From the NCBI GenBank assembly GCA_963971305.1, contig OZ020303.1, positions 15,683,184 through 15,747,183 of the forward strand: 64,000 nt of DNA, read 5' to 3'. Below, piece by piece: positions 12,013-25,300 of this stretch (its first letter is position 1; every line of letters begins with the position of its first letter). The position numbers and the translations under genes are program-made. The notes below the pieces were generated by a model, which was not told the DNA's origin, searched no databases, and was given only the letters and a program-made list of their open reading frames with translations. The DNA comes from Arcuatula senhousia (lineage: Eukaryota > Mollusca > Bivalvia > Mytilida > Mytilidae).

Positions 12013-12169
12013 CAGTAAATGTGTGTAAATTTCATGATTTTTCAGTAATTTCATGAAATTACTGGAAATTTTAGGAATTTCACGTAATTACTAAATGGCC
12101 CAGTAATTACATGAAATTCCTGAAAAAGTTAGTTATTTCATGTAATTCCTAATTACACACATTTACTGT
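12013..12169 (-). mobile_element. Palindromic MITE-like element, copy 2 (inverted)
   Basis: Reverse complement of this copy aligns with 11074-11232 over its whole length. The TATATGTTACAGTAAATG stretch outside the right end is also shared with the left flank of copy 1, so the two may be the ends of one 1.1 kb fold-back unit. Confidence 0.72.
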
Positions 12170-13060
12170 AACATATACATGTAGTCATTTACGAGACACA
12201 GTGCAACATTTTTTATTATATCGAAATATAAGATGGCAATCTATTGCAGTTTTTTTTTCAATCATAATACACATTTATTTATTTTTTTATGATTTCAACG
12301 ATACAAACCTAGAGCAATTTACCCTTCCGAAAGCAATGTTAAACAAATGAAATGTAAAAAGAAGCAAAGGAACATTTTAATCTCACAAAGTGGTAGGAAA
12401 CGAAGAGGATAGTAAATTTTAACATCTTTACCATCTTATCTGTATCAAAAACACTAACTAACCAAATCATTTTCGGTAAATGTGGTCAACCTTTGTAAGG
12501 CTATGTTATGCATAGTTTGGAGCAGTCTATCTTTGGCAGCATTCAAATAAGTTAATTTTGTCACTTTTTGGCAAATGTTAATGTCTTAGGAATCAAAACT
12601 ACAAAAAAGTTCCAGACACTGATGTTCGTACGCCTAATGTGTGTTGTGTCTAAGCAAAACTCATCAGAGACACTGTATCAAAAAAAATAAAATTTGTATA
12701 CAATATTTACTTACGGCAAAAAGAAAGGATACACATTTGAATGCTCTCTAGAATAAATTATTAGTGCAAAGTAAGAAAAAAAATTAATAGAAACATTTTA
12801 GAATTGTTTTAAATCACCTGATACTGCAAAGAAAATCTGTTGACGTGACTTTATTTCTTAGCATAAAACATGCAAAGACGAAAGCAAGAAATTCTAAAAT
12901 CACATTTTTTGAAGTAGGATAGACTGTTAATCTTTTTACTGACGGGAAAGGGTATCTGGGTACCTTTCAGTCACTTTTTCTGACAGCCAGGGTAGTGAAG
13001 ATCTGAACAGTTGAAATTTTCTATTGATTTGAGCAATCACTTTCGGTTGCAAGTACAGCC
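12170..13060. other. No gene seen; part of a dispersed repeat
   Basis: Around 12595-12690 the sequence (CAAAAAAGTTCCAGACAC, ACTCATCAGAGACACT) matches the repeat at 13240-13345 and, inverted, that at 18240-18500. The remainder shows nothing. Confidence 0.4.
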
Positions 13061-13137
13061 TTGTCATTATATGATGTCGTCTTGTCATTATATGACATCA
13101 TATAATGACAGACAAGACGGCATCATATAACGACAAG
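13061..13137. repeat. Nested inverted repeats (hairpin-forming)
   Basis: TTGTCATTATATGATGTCGT is followed by the same motif, then by its complement (GACATCATATAATGAC, CGGCATCATATAACGACAAG). It can fold as two alternative hairpins about 16-20 bp long. Confidence 0.7.
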
Positions 13138-13449
13138 ACTTCATATGAGGACAAACCGACATCATATAACAAGCAGTGACCATACCGGAGCATCTCTGGA
13201 ATTTAAACTCCACCACCAGTGCCATCACGGACGTTAGAAATCATTAATACAACAAAGTTCCAGACAAACAATTTTACTACGCTAAAAGCGTGTTTAAGCG
13301 TGTTTCTTGTGACGATTACTCATCAGAGGCACTCTGCCGCAGAGATTGAAAATGCCAAACACTATATGAAATTTGCAGAATTGGAACTCAAATAATGGTT
13401 AAGATCAATTTATGTCTGGGGTAGGAGAAACCTTAAAGTTTAAACAAAG

Positions 13450-14660
13450 CTGAAATTTACACATATAGAAAGTCACTGTCCAAAGACTGGGGGGTTGGTC
13501 AATGTTCTCTTACTCTGTGCGAATGACAAGGTGAATGAAAAATGCGTAAAGGGCAACGTAGTTCTTTTTCGTTCCTTTTCATGTCTCTTATTTAATGCCC
13601 TGAAAACACTTCCGATAAAGGGCCTCTGTCAAGAGACGTATTCTGTTTTTACCGTCTTTCTGAAAGATCGGAGGTCAATGAACATTTATAAAGATAAATG
13701 CATAAAGCCATAAAAATGGGAAACATTATACTTTGTATAAGGAGGCCACAAAGTAACTTGTATCCTATTCTCTCAGTCGTTTTATACAATAAATACGTTT
13801 AGAGTAAAGTGGTATGCAATTAAATGCTGTTTACTCATATTTATAATTTTTATTATACAAGAAAAGACGACAAAAGTACAATTAATGTCAATATTTTCAC
13901 TTTACGGAGGAAATAATGCATTTTTGATATGACGCAAAACGTTCAATTTGTATCTCAAATATTTTTTATTCAATGATAGAAAAAAGGTTAGAATAATATA
14001 TAAGATAAATAATTTGATGATTTACGTATATAAATTGGAAAATTGTTTGTACTTAAAAGCATTACATCACTTCAAAGTGTTTTTACAGAAATTAAAAATA
14101 TAATTATTAATTGATGATAGCCTACATGACTAATAATGTTTACGTTCAAAATGTTCACAGTCATTTTGAATACGTGACGTAGTGAGCAAAGAACAAATCT
14201 TTATAGCGATAGAGTCCTATTATATTTAAACAAATATAATATAGAAACACGTTTCCGTCTCTCTCGACGTTGTTTTTTTTTCTCATACAGAGCCTCTCTG
14301 TCCAGAGTTGTGTTCGATTTTTAGCGGTTTTTGAAAGACTATTCCTTAAGATGTATTTTCTAATATAAGAGTTCAATGCACATTTTAAAAAAAGTGCATT
14401 TATAACACAACAAAATGGGAAGCATTGTACACTACTTTGAAAGGAAACTGCAAAGTAATGTATGTTAAACATGTCACAGTCGTTTTTGTTTTACAAAATC
14501 AATAAGATAAGAGTAAAGTGGTATACAATTAAATACTGTTTAATCATATTTATAATTTTTATTGTACAATAAAAGACCACAAAAGTACAATTTATGTCAA
14601 TATTTTCACTTTACGGAGGAAACAATGCATTACTGATATGACGCAAAACTTTAAATTTGT
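13450..14660. repeat. Diverged tandem duplication, period about 0.71 kb
   Basis: 13804-13951 and 14516-14660 align closely (GTAAAGTGGTATNCAATTAA, ATGTCAATATTTTCACTTTA, CGGAGGAAA-AATGCAT, GATATGACGCAAAAC). The preceding 350 bp also align at lower identity (GGGAANCATT, CAGTCGTTTT). The open frames at 13495 and 14161 are not conserved between the copies. Confidence 0.75.
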
Positions 14661-15660
14661 CCCGTACGAAATTTTCTTGGCGGATTTTCTAAAAATCTGG
14701 GCGTATTTTCAAGCGATTATCATTGCGTATTTAATGGTATATACGTCTGGATATTCTTGAAATACGTTCGTATTCCCCATAGACTCAAGCATAAGCTTAA
14801 ATCCATGACACCCGTATTATTGCACGAAATATTTAGATGAGTTTAGGCGTTTTTTATTTATCCAGGCGTATTTTTTTAAAGGAAACACGCTTATGAAAAT
14901 ACGGGTTTATACATTTACGAAATACGCCCAAAAAATACGGGCGAATTCTTATTTCTATCCATAGAATGTATGAGAGGGTACAGTAAATGAATTACATGAT
15001 ATACTGTAAACGTGGAAATTTTTGCCAGGGGTTATTTTCGCTCAATTTGTGATTGGCACAAAAATATCCGCAAAAATATCCCCCTGGTAAACGGTTTATT
15101 CTTTAAGTGTCAGCGAAATTGCAAGCTTTCCCCCCACGCAAATGGTAAACTCAATAAAAACGCAAAAATATCTCCCTGCGCGCGAAAAAAATAAAAATAT
15201 TTATCATATACTTAGACATAATAATGCTTAAATTTAACAACATGATAATAGAGTAATTTTTAAATTTTTAACTTTCATTATCAACTGGTTCATGTTATTA
15301 TCAACTACTTCCGTTTTATTATCAAACGCCAAAATCGAAATTGTATTACAGACTTGACCGTTATCGATTTAAGTTATAGACATTTTCAAAACTTAAGGCA
15401 GACAACACAGATGCATCTAAAAGAGTGCAATTTTGTGAGAAATATACCCCCTTCCCACTTCTCCGTGGGATTCATTTATCGGTGTTAAACATTACGTTCA
15501 TTCCAACCAAATATTTAACTGTGACGTCACCGTTTCTACGTAGCTACGTACCACGATATTACGAGATACATTTGTTTTGTTTGTTTACATTTTTAATCAG
15601 ATGCTGTATCCAAATGCCATTTCAAAATACCATATATATTTCACACTGATATTGAAGTAT
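14661..15660. repeat. Repeat-derived spacer without a gene
   Basis: 14670-14960 is built from repeated and inverted GCGTATTTT / AAATACGCCC motifs. 15005-15195 carries CGTGGAAATTTTTGCCAGGG and GCGAAATTGCAAGC, resembling short dispersed elements in molluscs. Boundaries are not clear. Confidence 0.45.
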
Positions 15661-15669
15661 ATGATAAAA

Positions 15670-15782
15670 AGATCATAACATGTCATTTTTCATATCAGAC
15701 CAAAATCAGTCCGCGGTCATTATCATCCCTCGAGGCTGGGACTGATAATAGGTCTGATATGAAAAATGGCATGTTATAATCT
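15670..15782. mobile_element. MITE-like element with 32 bp terminal inverted repeats
   Basis: 15670-15701 and 15751-15782 are inverted copies matching at 30 of 32 positions (shared CATTTTTCATATCAGACC). The centre has CCGCGG and CTCGAGG. About 113 bp, able to form a long hairpin. Confidence 0.78.
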
Positions 15783-16201
15783 ATAAATACCGAAAAACAC
15801 AAGACACATGACACTATCACAATGCTCGTCTGCATTTTTTGAAGAAATATTTGACACAATTAACCTAAATTTAAGCATAATGTTATTGAGTTTCAAACAC
15901 CCAATCTCTGTAGATTTCAGAAAGTTCTGATTTTGTTCTGTAAATAAATAATAAAAAGAAAAAAAGTTATATTTTTCAGAAAAATGGATGTAAAAAGTAC
16001 CTTATGACTGACCATTTTTCTGATAATCATTTTTCACAACATATTTTATACGAGTTTACTTTGATTTCAAGTTGATGCTGTAAACACTGCACTACAAGCT
16101 CAGATATAATGACTAATGCTTTTATTATGAAGATATAATGACTATTGATGTCTTTTAAAACTGCTGAACGAAGTGAATAAAATATGTTTTAACTATTAAC
16201 A
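15783..16201. other. Spacer downstream of the RPTP gene; nothing supported
   Basis: AT-rich sequence beyond the probable poly(A) signal. No open frame or clear repeat. Confidence 0.4.
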
Positions 16202-16207
16202 TTTATT
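16202..16207 (-). promoter_or_regulatory. Probable poly(A) signal AATAAA of the RPTP gene
   Basis: First AATAAA on the minus strand after the TAA, 67 bases downstream of it. A short 3' UTR would result. Other A-rich hexamers lie further on, so the real cleavage site is not certain. Confidence 0.55.
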
Positions 16208-16273
16208 GTATATTATGCTTTGACATATATGGTGATATTGTATTGAAACGAGTATTTCTACAGAATGATATCG

Positions 16274-16345
16274 TTAAACATTTGCGTACAAGGAATCCAT
16301 TTCAGCAAATCTTCTTACACAGGTATAAAGATATTCATACTCTGC
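16274..16345 (-). CDS. RPTP exon 30: terminal exon with stop codon
   Basis: [20 protein letters not shown] then ANV and TAA. It matches the final helix of D2 (EQYxxxYxxxxEY). There is almost no C-terminal tail after D2. Acceptor CTATAG. Confidence 0.9.
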   Translation of the reverse strand, partial: AEYEYLYTCVRRFAEMDSLYANV

Positions 16346-19300
16346 CTATAGAAAGAAAACAATCACATTTAAGAACTAAACATTATTGTAAGGATGAAGA
16401 CAAGGAATATCTATAAGTCATATCGTTGCATGTCTTAAATGGATTTTGACGTGCAAAATAACAAGTGCATGTTGATGAAAAATTTCACTTAAAAGACTAG
16501 GCCTAAATGACTACTTTTTTATCAAAGATCGCGCTGCTAATTTATGTTTGATTGCTTTTTTGTTCGCTTCTTCCTGTTGTTCTCGTTTGTGTTAAATGAT
16601 TTTGTCCTTGACCTTTCTGACTTTTAATATTCAAATGTCTCATTGGTATCATTTGGCTTCTTTTATCTTTGGATTGTTCATTAAATGAAACAAATCATGT
16701 AAAATGTTTTTTTTAATTTTGTGCTTTGATACCATAATACAATTACAAAATAAGAAACTGACATTACTGTACGAATCATCAAAACGTTATACTTTTTTCT
16801 GGACTTGATGTAACAGATTTCATTCTGAAAGCATCTAAAATAAACTGAACGAAACTCCAGATAAACTTTGTTCATTATCTAAAATTTAAGCGACTGCATC
16901 CAACTATAATACAGCGTATACCTTCTTTGACAAAATCTTTTACTTTTAAAACAATGAAATGTTTGTTAAAAACCTGACTTACAATCGTTTGTATGAATTC
17001 TGGTCTACTGATCTGCATCATTCTAACAATATGAAACACATCAACTTCATTGTCAATATTCAATCCTTTGAAGGCTATATAGAGAGCAGCAAATATTCCA
17101 CATCTACTACACCCATCTCTGTAAAATAATCCACCAAATTAGATAAACATAAAAATTGTCTGAAACATTTTTTTTCATTTATGGTTTATGGTCTTTATAA
17201 GCATTGCTATGCGCTTGATTTAAAAAATGGTAGCATTGTATTCTATTTTTTGAAGCGATGTTTAATTTATGTTTCTATCTTTATATATAGACGGTTTACT
17301 ATTTTTTATATAGCATAGTTTTCTCTTTTATGACATAAATACTGAGAAACATTACAACTGTAATGAAGAGAAAGCTACAAATGGGTCATTCGAATGAGAT
17401 CATAAAAATAACAGACAATGCAAAAACACACAAAAACGACTGAATAACAATCAACAGCACGAACTCAAGTTGTAACGAGAGTAAACTCAGGTGCCCAAGA
17501 ATGGTAAATGCAATTCCTGCTAGTTGCAACACACCTAGCTGTCGCGTTGTTAACGGTTAATATGAGATGATCACCTCGTTATCCCTGTCTCACAACCGTG
17601 TTGTGCTTTATGTTACTTTCTGCCCCAAAGACATCGCAATGAAAGTTGGATGTTTGGCACCATTAAACATGATTTAAACCATTATATTTTTTGAAATGTC
17701 TGTACAAAGTCAAGACCATTGCGATCATCAATTTCTCCGGTATGTGTTTGTCTTTTCTCTTCGACATTTGAGATAAACCCAAGTTCGGTAGTTATATCAA
17801 CATAACGCTCCGGAACCAACACTTTTGTGTTGGAGATCACATCAAAGCTTTAAATTATCCGTTTAAATTTCAAAATTGTCTAAATCCTATGGTTCTTCCT
17901 ACCCCAGACATAGGTTGATCATCTTAGTAATAATTTGGTTCCCCAGTACCCACGTTTTGGTATTTGTAATTTTGAAACCACTGGGCGATAACCGCTGCTG
18001 GTGGACCAGAGGTCCCCGAGGGTAATCACAAGCCTGGTCGTCAGACTTGTCTGACACGATTTACCCTAAAATTGCTAATATATTTGTCGCTGAAATTTCC
18101 GCTTTTTAAATTCAAAATTGTTTAAAACACCAGGTTTCTTTCCTTGTAATGCACATGGTCGATATCCTCGGTGCTGGATTTGGCTTTCTTGTTCGAACGT
18201 TTTGGTTTTGAGTACTTTTCGTTTTCAACAGTTTTGGAATTTGACCTTCCAATGTTTTGATTCAAATGCTACTGATGAGAGGTTACTCCTTGAAATATCG
18301 ATATATAGCATATCCAAATTAACCGTTTATACCCGCGTTTTGGTATTTGTAATTTTGGTATTTTTGGTTTAACTGTTCTATGTTCTTCATAATCATAAAG
18401 TGTGGCATTTTCAATATTTTTGGTAGAGCGCCTCTGACGAGTCTTGAATAGACGAAACGCGCTTCATGCGTAGCAAAATCTATTGTTTGGAACTTTGTTG
18501 TCATCTTAAATTACAGGTTGTTTGACTCTTTATACTTTATCCTTTTATTCTGTTAGAGTATACATTGATAAGTGGATTTTATTGAGTTGATGAACTTGAT
18601 ATACATATTTTAAATAAATATTTCATAGACTTTTTAACTAAACTGGCAATGATTTATTGATTACTAGTATTCATTGTCGAATACCTTCAGTAAGAATAAA
18701 CATGAATTTGTGAATATTATTCAGTAAAGCAAAATTATTTATTTACAAAATGCTGTCAACTAGCCATTAAAATCACTGAAAATACATGGAGATATAAAAA
18801 AAACATGTAGCTTTATAAACACCCACCTACAAACAACAGCTAATGATTTATCTGTTTTAGATTTTTCATAAAGCTCTATCATTAATTTTTCGTCAGGTAG
18901 TTTTGTATCTTGAGAAGGCCAATCTTCAACTCTGAGTAACCGTACTTCTCTTGATTCTTTATTTTTCTGTATTGAAAAGCAAAACCATAAATATGATAGG
19001 TGGTAATATTCTAGAACACAAATGAATAGATATCATTTAACAATAATATATGAGAATATAAGAATCAATAAATTACACAACACCTTGTGGATAAAAGGTT
19101 TTTTATATGTCTTCAAATATATAATTTTACTAAATCACTTATTTTCCAACGTGTTCAAATATGCCATATATTTATACATTCATCTGACAATGGTTTATTT
19201 GAAAGCCGCCAACCAGTTTTAAATGGAGTAAAAAAAACTTCATTATTATCTAGGCACCGAGGGTATCAATACCTTTCAGGGTAAAATAAAACAGGTTACT

Positions 19301-22300
19301 TCTACATGTACCTTATGAGTAATAGAAACTGACTCATCATTTATTCTCTGCACATCAAATATTTTAAAATTCAGATCCTGGCCCTCCTGTGGAACAAAGT
19401 CAATTTCCTGAAATGTAAGTAAAGAACATTATCATTAATAAAAACGTTTAAATACAACAATATCATGTTATAACCAAAAGCAGGGTTTGTGGTGTACTAG
19501 TATTTGCATTCCTTTCTAAAAATAACATTTTTCACTTTAGCAGAAACAAAACTAAATCCAATGAGTTTTAAAGGTAGGTGGGCGTCTATGACTGAGCACT
19601 TTTTTGCACTTCTATCATAACTTTTAAATTTATCATACTGGCCTTTCTAATTGATTTTTTTTTGGCGTAATAAAATAAATATTTGAAAAAAAATCACCTT
19701 CTTTGCAAATTGAAATATTTTCCCGTTCATTTTAATGGAAGATAATTTGTTTAGAAATAATAGGGAAACCCTTATATTTCTTTTTTTTTTAATTTTGTTG
19801 GTAAACTTGATTTTTTTAAAACAAATTTGAAAGTCGTTACAAAACAAAAGATGTTACAAATTTAAAGAAAAATCTGTCTATAGTTTTTCTTAGAAAAGGG
19901 ACTTTTGAAAAAGTACTAAAATCATACACTTTTTCAAAGCCAATTCTACAAAAGTTCTAATTGTGCACTAGACACCCCATCTACCTTAAACAGAATTATA
20001 TGAGCCTTTTGTCACTAATCTATATTTTTTTAGTTGAGATGCATTTTCATATACTTTAAAACAAAAGACGTTCAAAAAATTTTCTAAAATTCAAACAGGT
20101 TACTTACTCTCTGTGCATCTTCTAAAAGAACAATACTGTAGCAATCTTGATCGTAAATCATTGTCCAAAAATCAACTACTGTTGCTTGCAGTGGAAGCTG
20201 AGTAACCAAGATATTGGAAAACTCATAAATATTCTAAATCAAAAAGAAAGGGAACAATTATTTTTTAACCCCGTCTAACAGTATTCGTTAATAATGCTTT
20301 CATAAAATAAGATAACTCACCCAGAGCTGATATTCTTAACAGTTTGAACGCCTTTATAAAATATATCATCTATTTCTCCATCTTATTGTATTTGTTTAAT
20401 GTCTCCAAACTAATGAGAGACATATTTTTAGCTCACCTCACGAAAGAATGGGGCTTATGTGATACCCCCGGTGTCGGTGTCCGCACCCACTTACAGAAGA
20501 ATGGCTAAGATCCATACACGCTTACTGACAAGTGCCACATCAATGATATTGGTATGGTAGGTGCACCTAATGATGCTAAGCACAATGCATGCTTCGGATG
20601 CTGGCTGAGACCTATACTTTTCGCATGGATGACCACTTACAATAGAATGGTTAAAGTCCATTCCCGCTTACTGACAAGTGCCAGATCAACGATATTGCTA
20701 TGGTAGGTGCACCTAGTGATGCTAAGCACCTTGCATGCTTTGGAAGCAGACTGTTACCTATATTTTCCGCATGGATGACCACTTACAGAAGAATGGTTAA
20801 AGTCCATTCCCGCTTACTGACAAGTGCCACATCAATGATATTAGTATGGTAGGTGCACTTAGAAGTGCTAAGCACAATACATGCTTTGGATGCTAGCTGT
20901 GACCTATATTTTCCGCATGGGTGACCTCTTACAGAAGAATGATTAAAGTCTATAACCCCCTTACCGACAAATACCACATCATCTAAAGTGGAATGGTAAG
21001 GTGCACTTAGAGATGGTTATCAAAATGCATGCTTCAGATGCTGAATGTGACCTCGTATTTCATGGATTGAGCACTTAAAATTTTGAAATCCCACTTGTAT
21101 CAAAACTGTGCAACGAGGTGAGGGTCGTTATCGATAGTTTACCTATGTTTTTACTCTTGCATGGAGATTGTATCGAACCGAATGACCGATAGACAATAGT
21201 TAGAAAGACATAAATCTTTTTTATTACGTTTGCTTTGCCAAACATTTATTTTACTGTCTTCACTTGTTTTTGGATTTTTTGACATTTCTATAACTAAAAT
21301 ATCGACAAATGGTCATTTGAAAGACAACAATCAACGGAAAAATCACTAAATAACATTTTTTTTTAGAAAATCAATCTATAATGTTGCTTCACATTTTTTG
21401 TACTTACTGGTATTGATACGGCGTTGATGTAGTCGTTCCGTTTGCTCTCATAAGACATAAGGTACGGCCTAATTGTGTCATCTTACAACAAAAAAGAAAT
21501 AAGAATTGCACAGCTATAATATATATGAAATATCGTTTATCCTTCTTCATTTTACTGCGAGATATATATCACCCCGGAGCTAAAGCTTAAAGATATTTGG
21601 GTCGAGGTAGATATGAGATACGATATAATCATAGCTTAATATTTTTTTAACATATAATTAGACATGTATATGTAATTGATAACTGAAATCGGAATCAATG
21701 CACACTACAGGCCATGAAAATTAGGTTTCAATCTTGGTCTTATATGTTTTTTTACATATATCTTACTCACGCAACACATAGGAGTTGCTGTCTGGTAAAA
21801 TAAAACAGTGAAATAAAAAAAGATATTAATCAAAGATAGATAAGATAAAAAGAAGTCCTCACAAATGCTAAAGCATTTTAACAAATTAACAAACAAAACT
21901 TGAATAAAGTCATAATATCGTGTCTACAAAGTGACAAAACTACTACCGGTATATAGTTTGTACTTACGAGGTAAAATTTGCAAATTAACATTTTTATCAA
22001 TATTTTCCTGTGTTTTAGCAATCCGAAAACACTCATCAGAATAATTAGGTCGAAGTTTCATAAGGTTCTGAAAAAGAATTTAGTAATAAGAATAAATTAC
22101 AGCGGCGGATCCAGAAATTTCAAAAGGGGGAGCCCATTGACTGGCTAAAGAGGGCACTTTAATGATTTCCTTTATATCCAACCAAATTTTTCCGTCAAAA
22201 GCCCCATCTGAATCCGCCCCCTGAAAAACTAGTATTCTTATTTTTAAATTATTGAGGCAAATATATAAAACTCAAAGAGACACAACTCGATATACAGGTT

Positions 22301-25300
22301 TTGTAGAGTATAATTTGAGAAATCATCCCCAATATCGCCGAAGAAATCTTATTTAGTGAAGTAAATTATTTTTTGATAATTCTGTTGTATTGACTGTTGA
22401 ACGCTCCAGTTGGTGTCACCAGCAAAGGCACCACTTAGAGAGCAACATCACTGTCAGAGGAAGAGATAATTGACAATCATAAATTTGTTATTTCTTCCAG
22501 TAAATTTCTGACACAGGGTTATGTTTCTCCCCGGTTGTTTTCACAAGTCAATTGATTTTACGGGAGACATCATGTGCAGACAAATACGGGAATTTATCTC
22601 TCAAACGAGCACAGTATTTGGTCTGTCATATAGGTTAAGTATTTTCGTCCCTAACTGGATTTGATCCACACTAATTCGATCGTTGGGAATGTGCCGCGGA
22701 AGTGCTATAGCATGCAGGAACTGTCTACTCTTCCACAATACCTGAGCTCTCTATTGATTCGACTTTAGTTCACGTTACTTGTTAAATGTGATTTTTATGT
22801 GTTTTCTTTTATGCTGTATGGTTGTTTGTTATTGTGGTTTGTTGAATTCACATTCACCGATTTTGTCTTAAACTATTTGAATTCACGACATTTGATTGCC
22901 CTAATTGTACACTTTTGCTTCTTTTTTATATAATTTCTAATGCAACAATGATTGTTGTCATTGCTTCATCAGCCAGGGTATAGTGTTTTGAGATTTTGTA
23001 ATAACCATGTATACATTTTATGATTAAAAAGATTTTTTAAGTAGAGCTGGCAATATATAAAACATAAACTAATCTTATACAATGTTACAATTTTAAATAA
23101 CAATTAAAAATAATCAACTTAAGCTATGAAATGGTTTTAAATGAATACACACCTAAATCCTTCGAGAACAGTAACAAATGAGGTGACTCAATACTTAAAA
23201 GCATACCTTAAATTCATCTTGAATAGTTTGATGACATGCAGACATTTGTTTGTCCATAAATTCATTAATGTCGAAAGAACAATCAGGAACTGTAAATGCT
23301 TCAAGCAATGCTTCATAAACTGTTTCATACTGTTCCTAAAAGAAATGTAAAATGTCTTACTATGCTGTGAAAAACATGCAATAGAAATTACAATAATCAG
23401 ATAAAATGGGTTTTGGTTAATATCTTAATGTGTAAATTTGAAATGACTTTTAGAAAAACTTATAAACAAGACCTTGACAAATATATTCATATAGTTTAAA
23501 CATATTTATTTATCCTGGATTTGGAAACAATCTTAATGCTTATGTAAATCCCTCTCCAGCTAGCAGTTTGCAAGTGTGACCTTTGCAGCGGCCCCCGTTG
23601 AGCCTACTCTTATCGAACTCTACAAAGGGGTCTTTAACGTGCATGGGGTATTGCTCTCCACATACACGGGACAACCTTTTTTCGTCCCTTCCGAAGGACT
23701 AGCATCGTTCCTTGAGACCATCCTCGCAAATGGTGTCAAGAGAGAGTCGGAAAATTGGTTCATGAAATTTTCACCCCGGACGAGGATCGAACCACGAACC
23801 TTGGTGTTAGTAGCCCGACGCGTTAACCACTACACCACCGGCTTTCTATATATATTCATATAAATGGTAGTCTTTAAAAGAACACATGATCAGAATATAA
23901 ATAAGCATTAATAAACCATAAACCCAACAATATAGATTACCTTTGTCTGAATCATATTCATACGATCCTTTCTCATGATGTCTACATATTCTCTCAAATC
24001 TATAGAACCAGTCTTTAAACCACGTTCATATAGAGCATCAATAGCAATAAAAGTACCTGTTCGTCCTATTCCGGCACTTAAAGTAGAAGGGTTTTACATG
24101 TTTAAAGTTTTTAAACTAATTAAATTCACAATATTTTGTATAAATACACCAAATTATATACTTATAAAATATATGACTAGGTCTCATTTTAAATCGTAAA
24201 ATATTTATTTTAAATGTACCAGTAACACCATTCAATGGAGTTTATATTCCACAATTACTAGAATTTATTTATACCTGGGGCTGTGTTCTCGAAGCTATCT
24301 TAGGACTAAGACGTGTCTATAGACCATCTAAAGACTCGTCATAGTCTTAAGTCGTGTTCTCGAAGCAGTCCTATTTTAAACTTTTGTCTCATTTTAGGAT
24401 AAAAACTAAGACACCAAATTTGATATCTTTAGACCATCCAATCTTACATTTTACATATTTTATACACTAAAACTCACTATATTTTGTCCAAGTGGTCACC
24501 TGATGATATTTAATCATCGATTAACTTGTCTTCAAGGCATCATGCATGATTTTAAACTTTGAACTTATTTTTACATACTTCAATGACCCTGTATGTTGTT
24601 TTAATTATTTTAGGACAACGTGGTTATGATTTTAAAATAAAAATAGTTGACTTTTAGTTTAAGCATTCAAATCATAGCCCTTTTGGTGTACATTCAGATG
24701 AATATATCGTTTAAAAAAAGTTAATTATATAATTTTGTTTCAATTAAAATTTTATAAAATCTATATTGAGACGTCCTAACAAAAGACGCGTCTAAGATAG
24801 TTTCGAGAAACAGATTAGGATGGTCTAAAGATGGTCCAAACTAGGTCTCAAAATTTGACTTTGGACGCGTCTTTAGACATATTTTAGGTTACTTTCGAGA
24901 ACACCGCCCCTGGATCTTAAGTGATTGTGTAAATTTATGAATATCTCTATGGAAATAAACAGCTGACTTTTAATTGAACTGGATAGAATGTGAGCCATGC
25001 TGGGGATAAAAAAGGAGTATGTTAAGATATAACAGACTGCCACATGGAAGAACAAGTTCAACTTTCCAATATTTGTGGGGTTGTAAATAGAAATAAAGGA
25101 TACCAGTTGAACATTGTACTTTTAAAAGATTTTCATAGAGTTTTCTGTTAGATAGTAAATCAGTAACTGTTCACTTTTCCACCCTCTGAAGGACTATACC
25201 ACAGTAACCAGTTATAAGTTCGCAAGGGACATCAATATAAATACAAATGTATTGGTATGACATAAAACCCAAAATGTATGTATTTGTCTTTTGTCAATAT

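Noticed and set aside
23784..23838. Possible tRNA gene on the minus strand
   Set aside because: A and B boxes are present, but there is no cloverleaf acceptor stem and the sequence continues into a SINE body with a tail.
23576..23863. 95-codon open frame on the plus strand
   Set aside because: It is antisense to a tRNA-derived SINE and spans its head and duplication.
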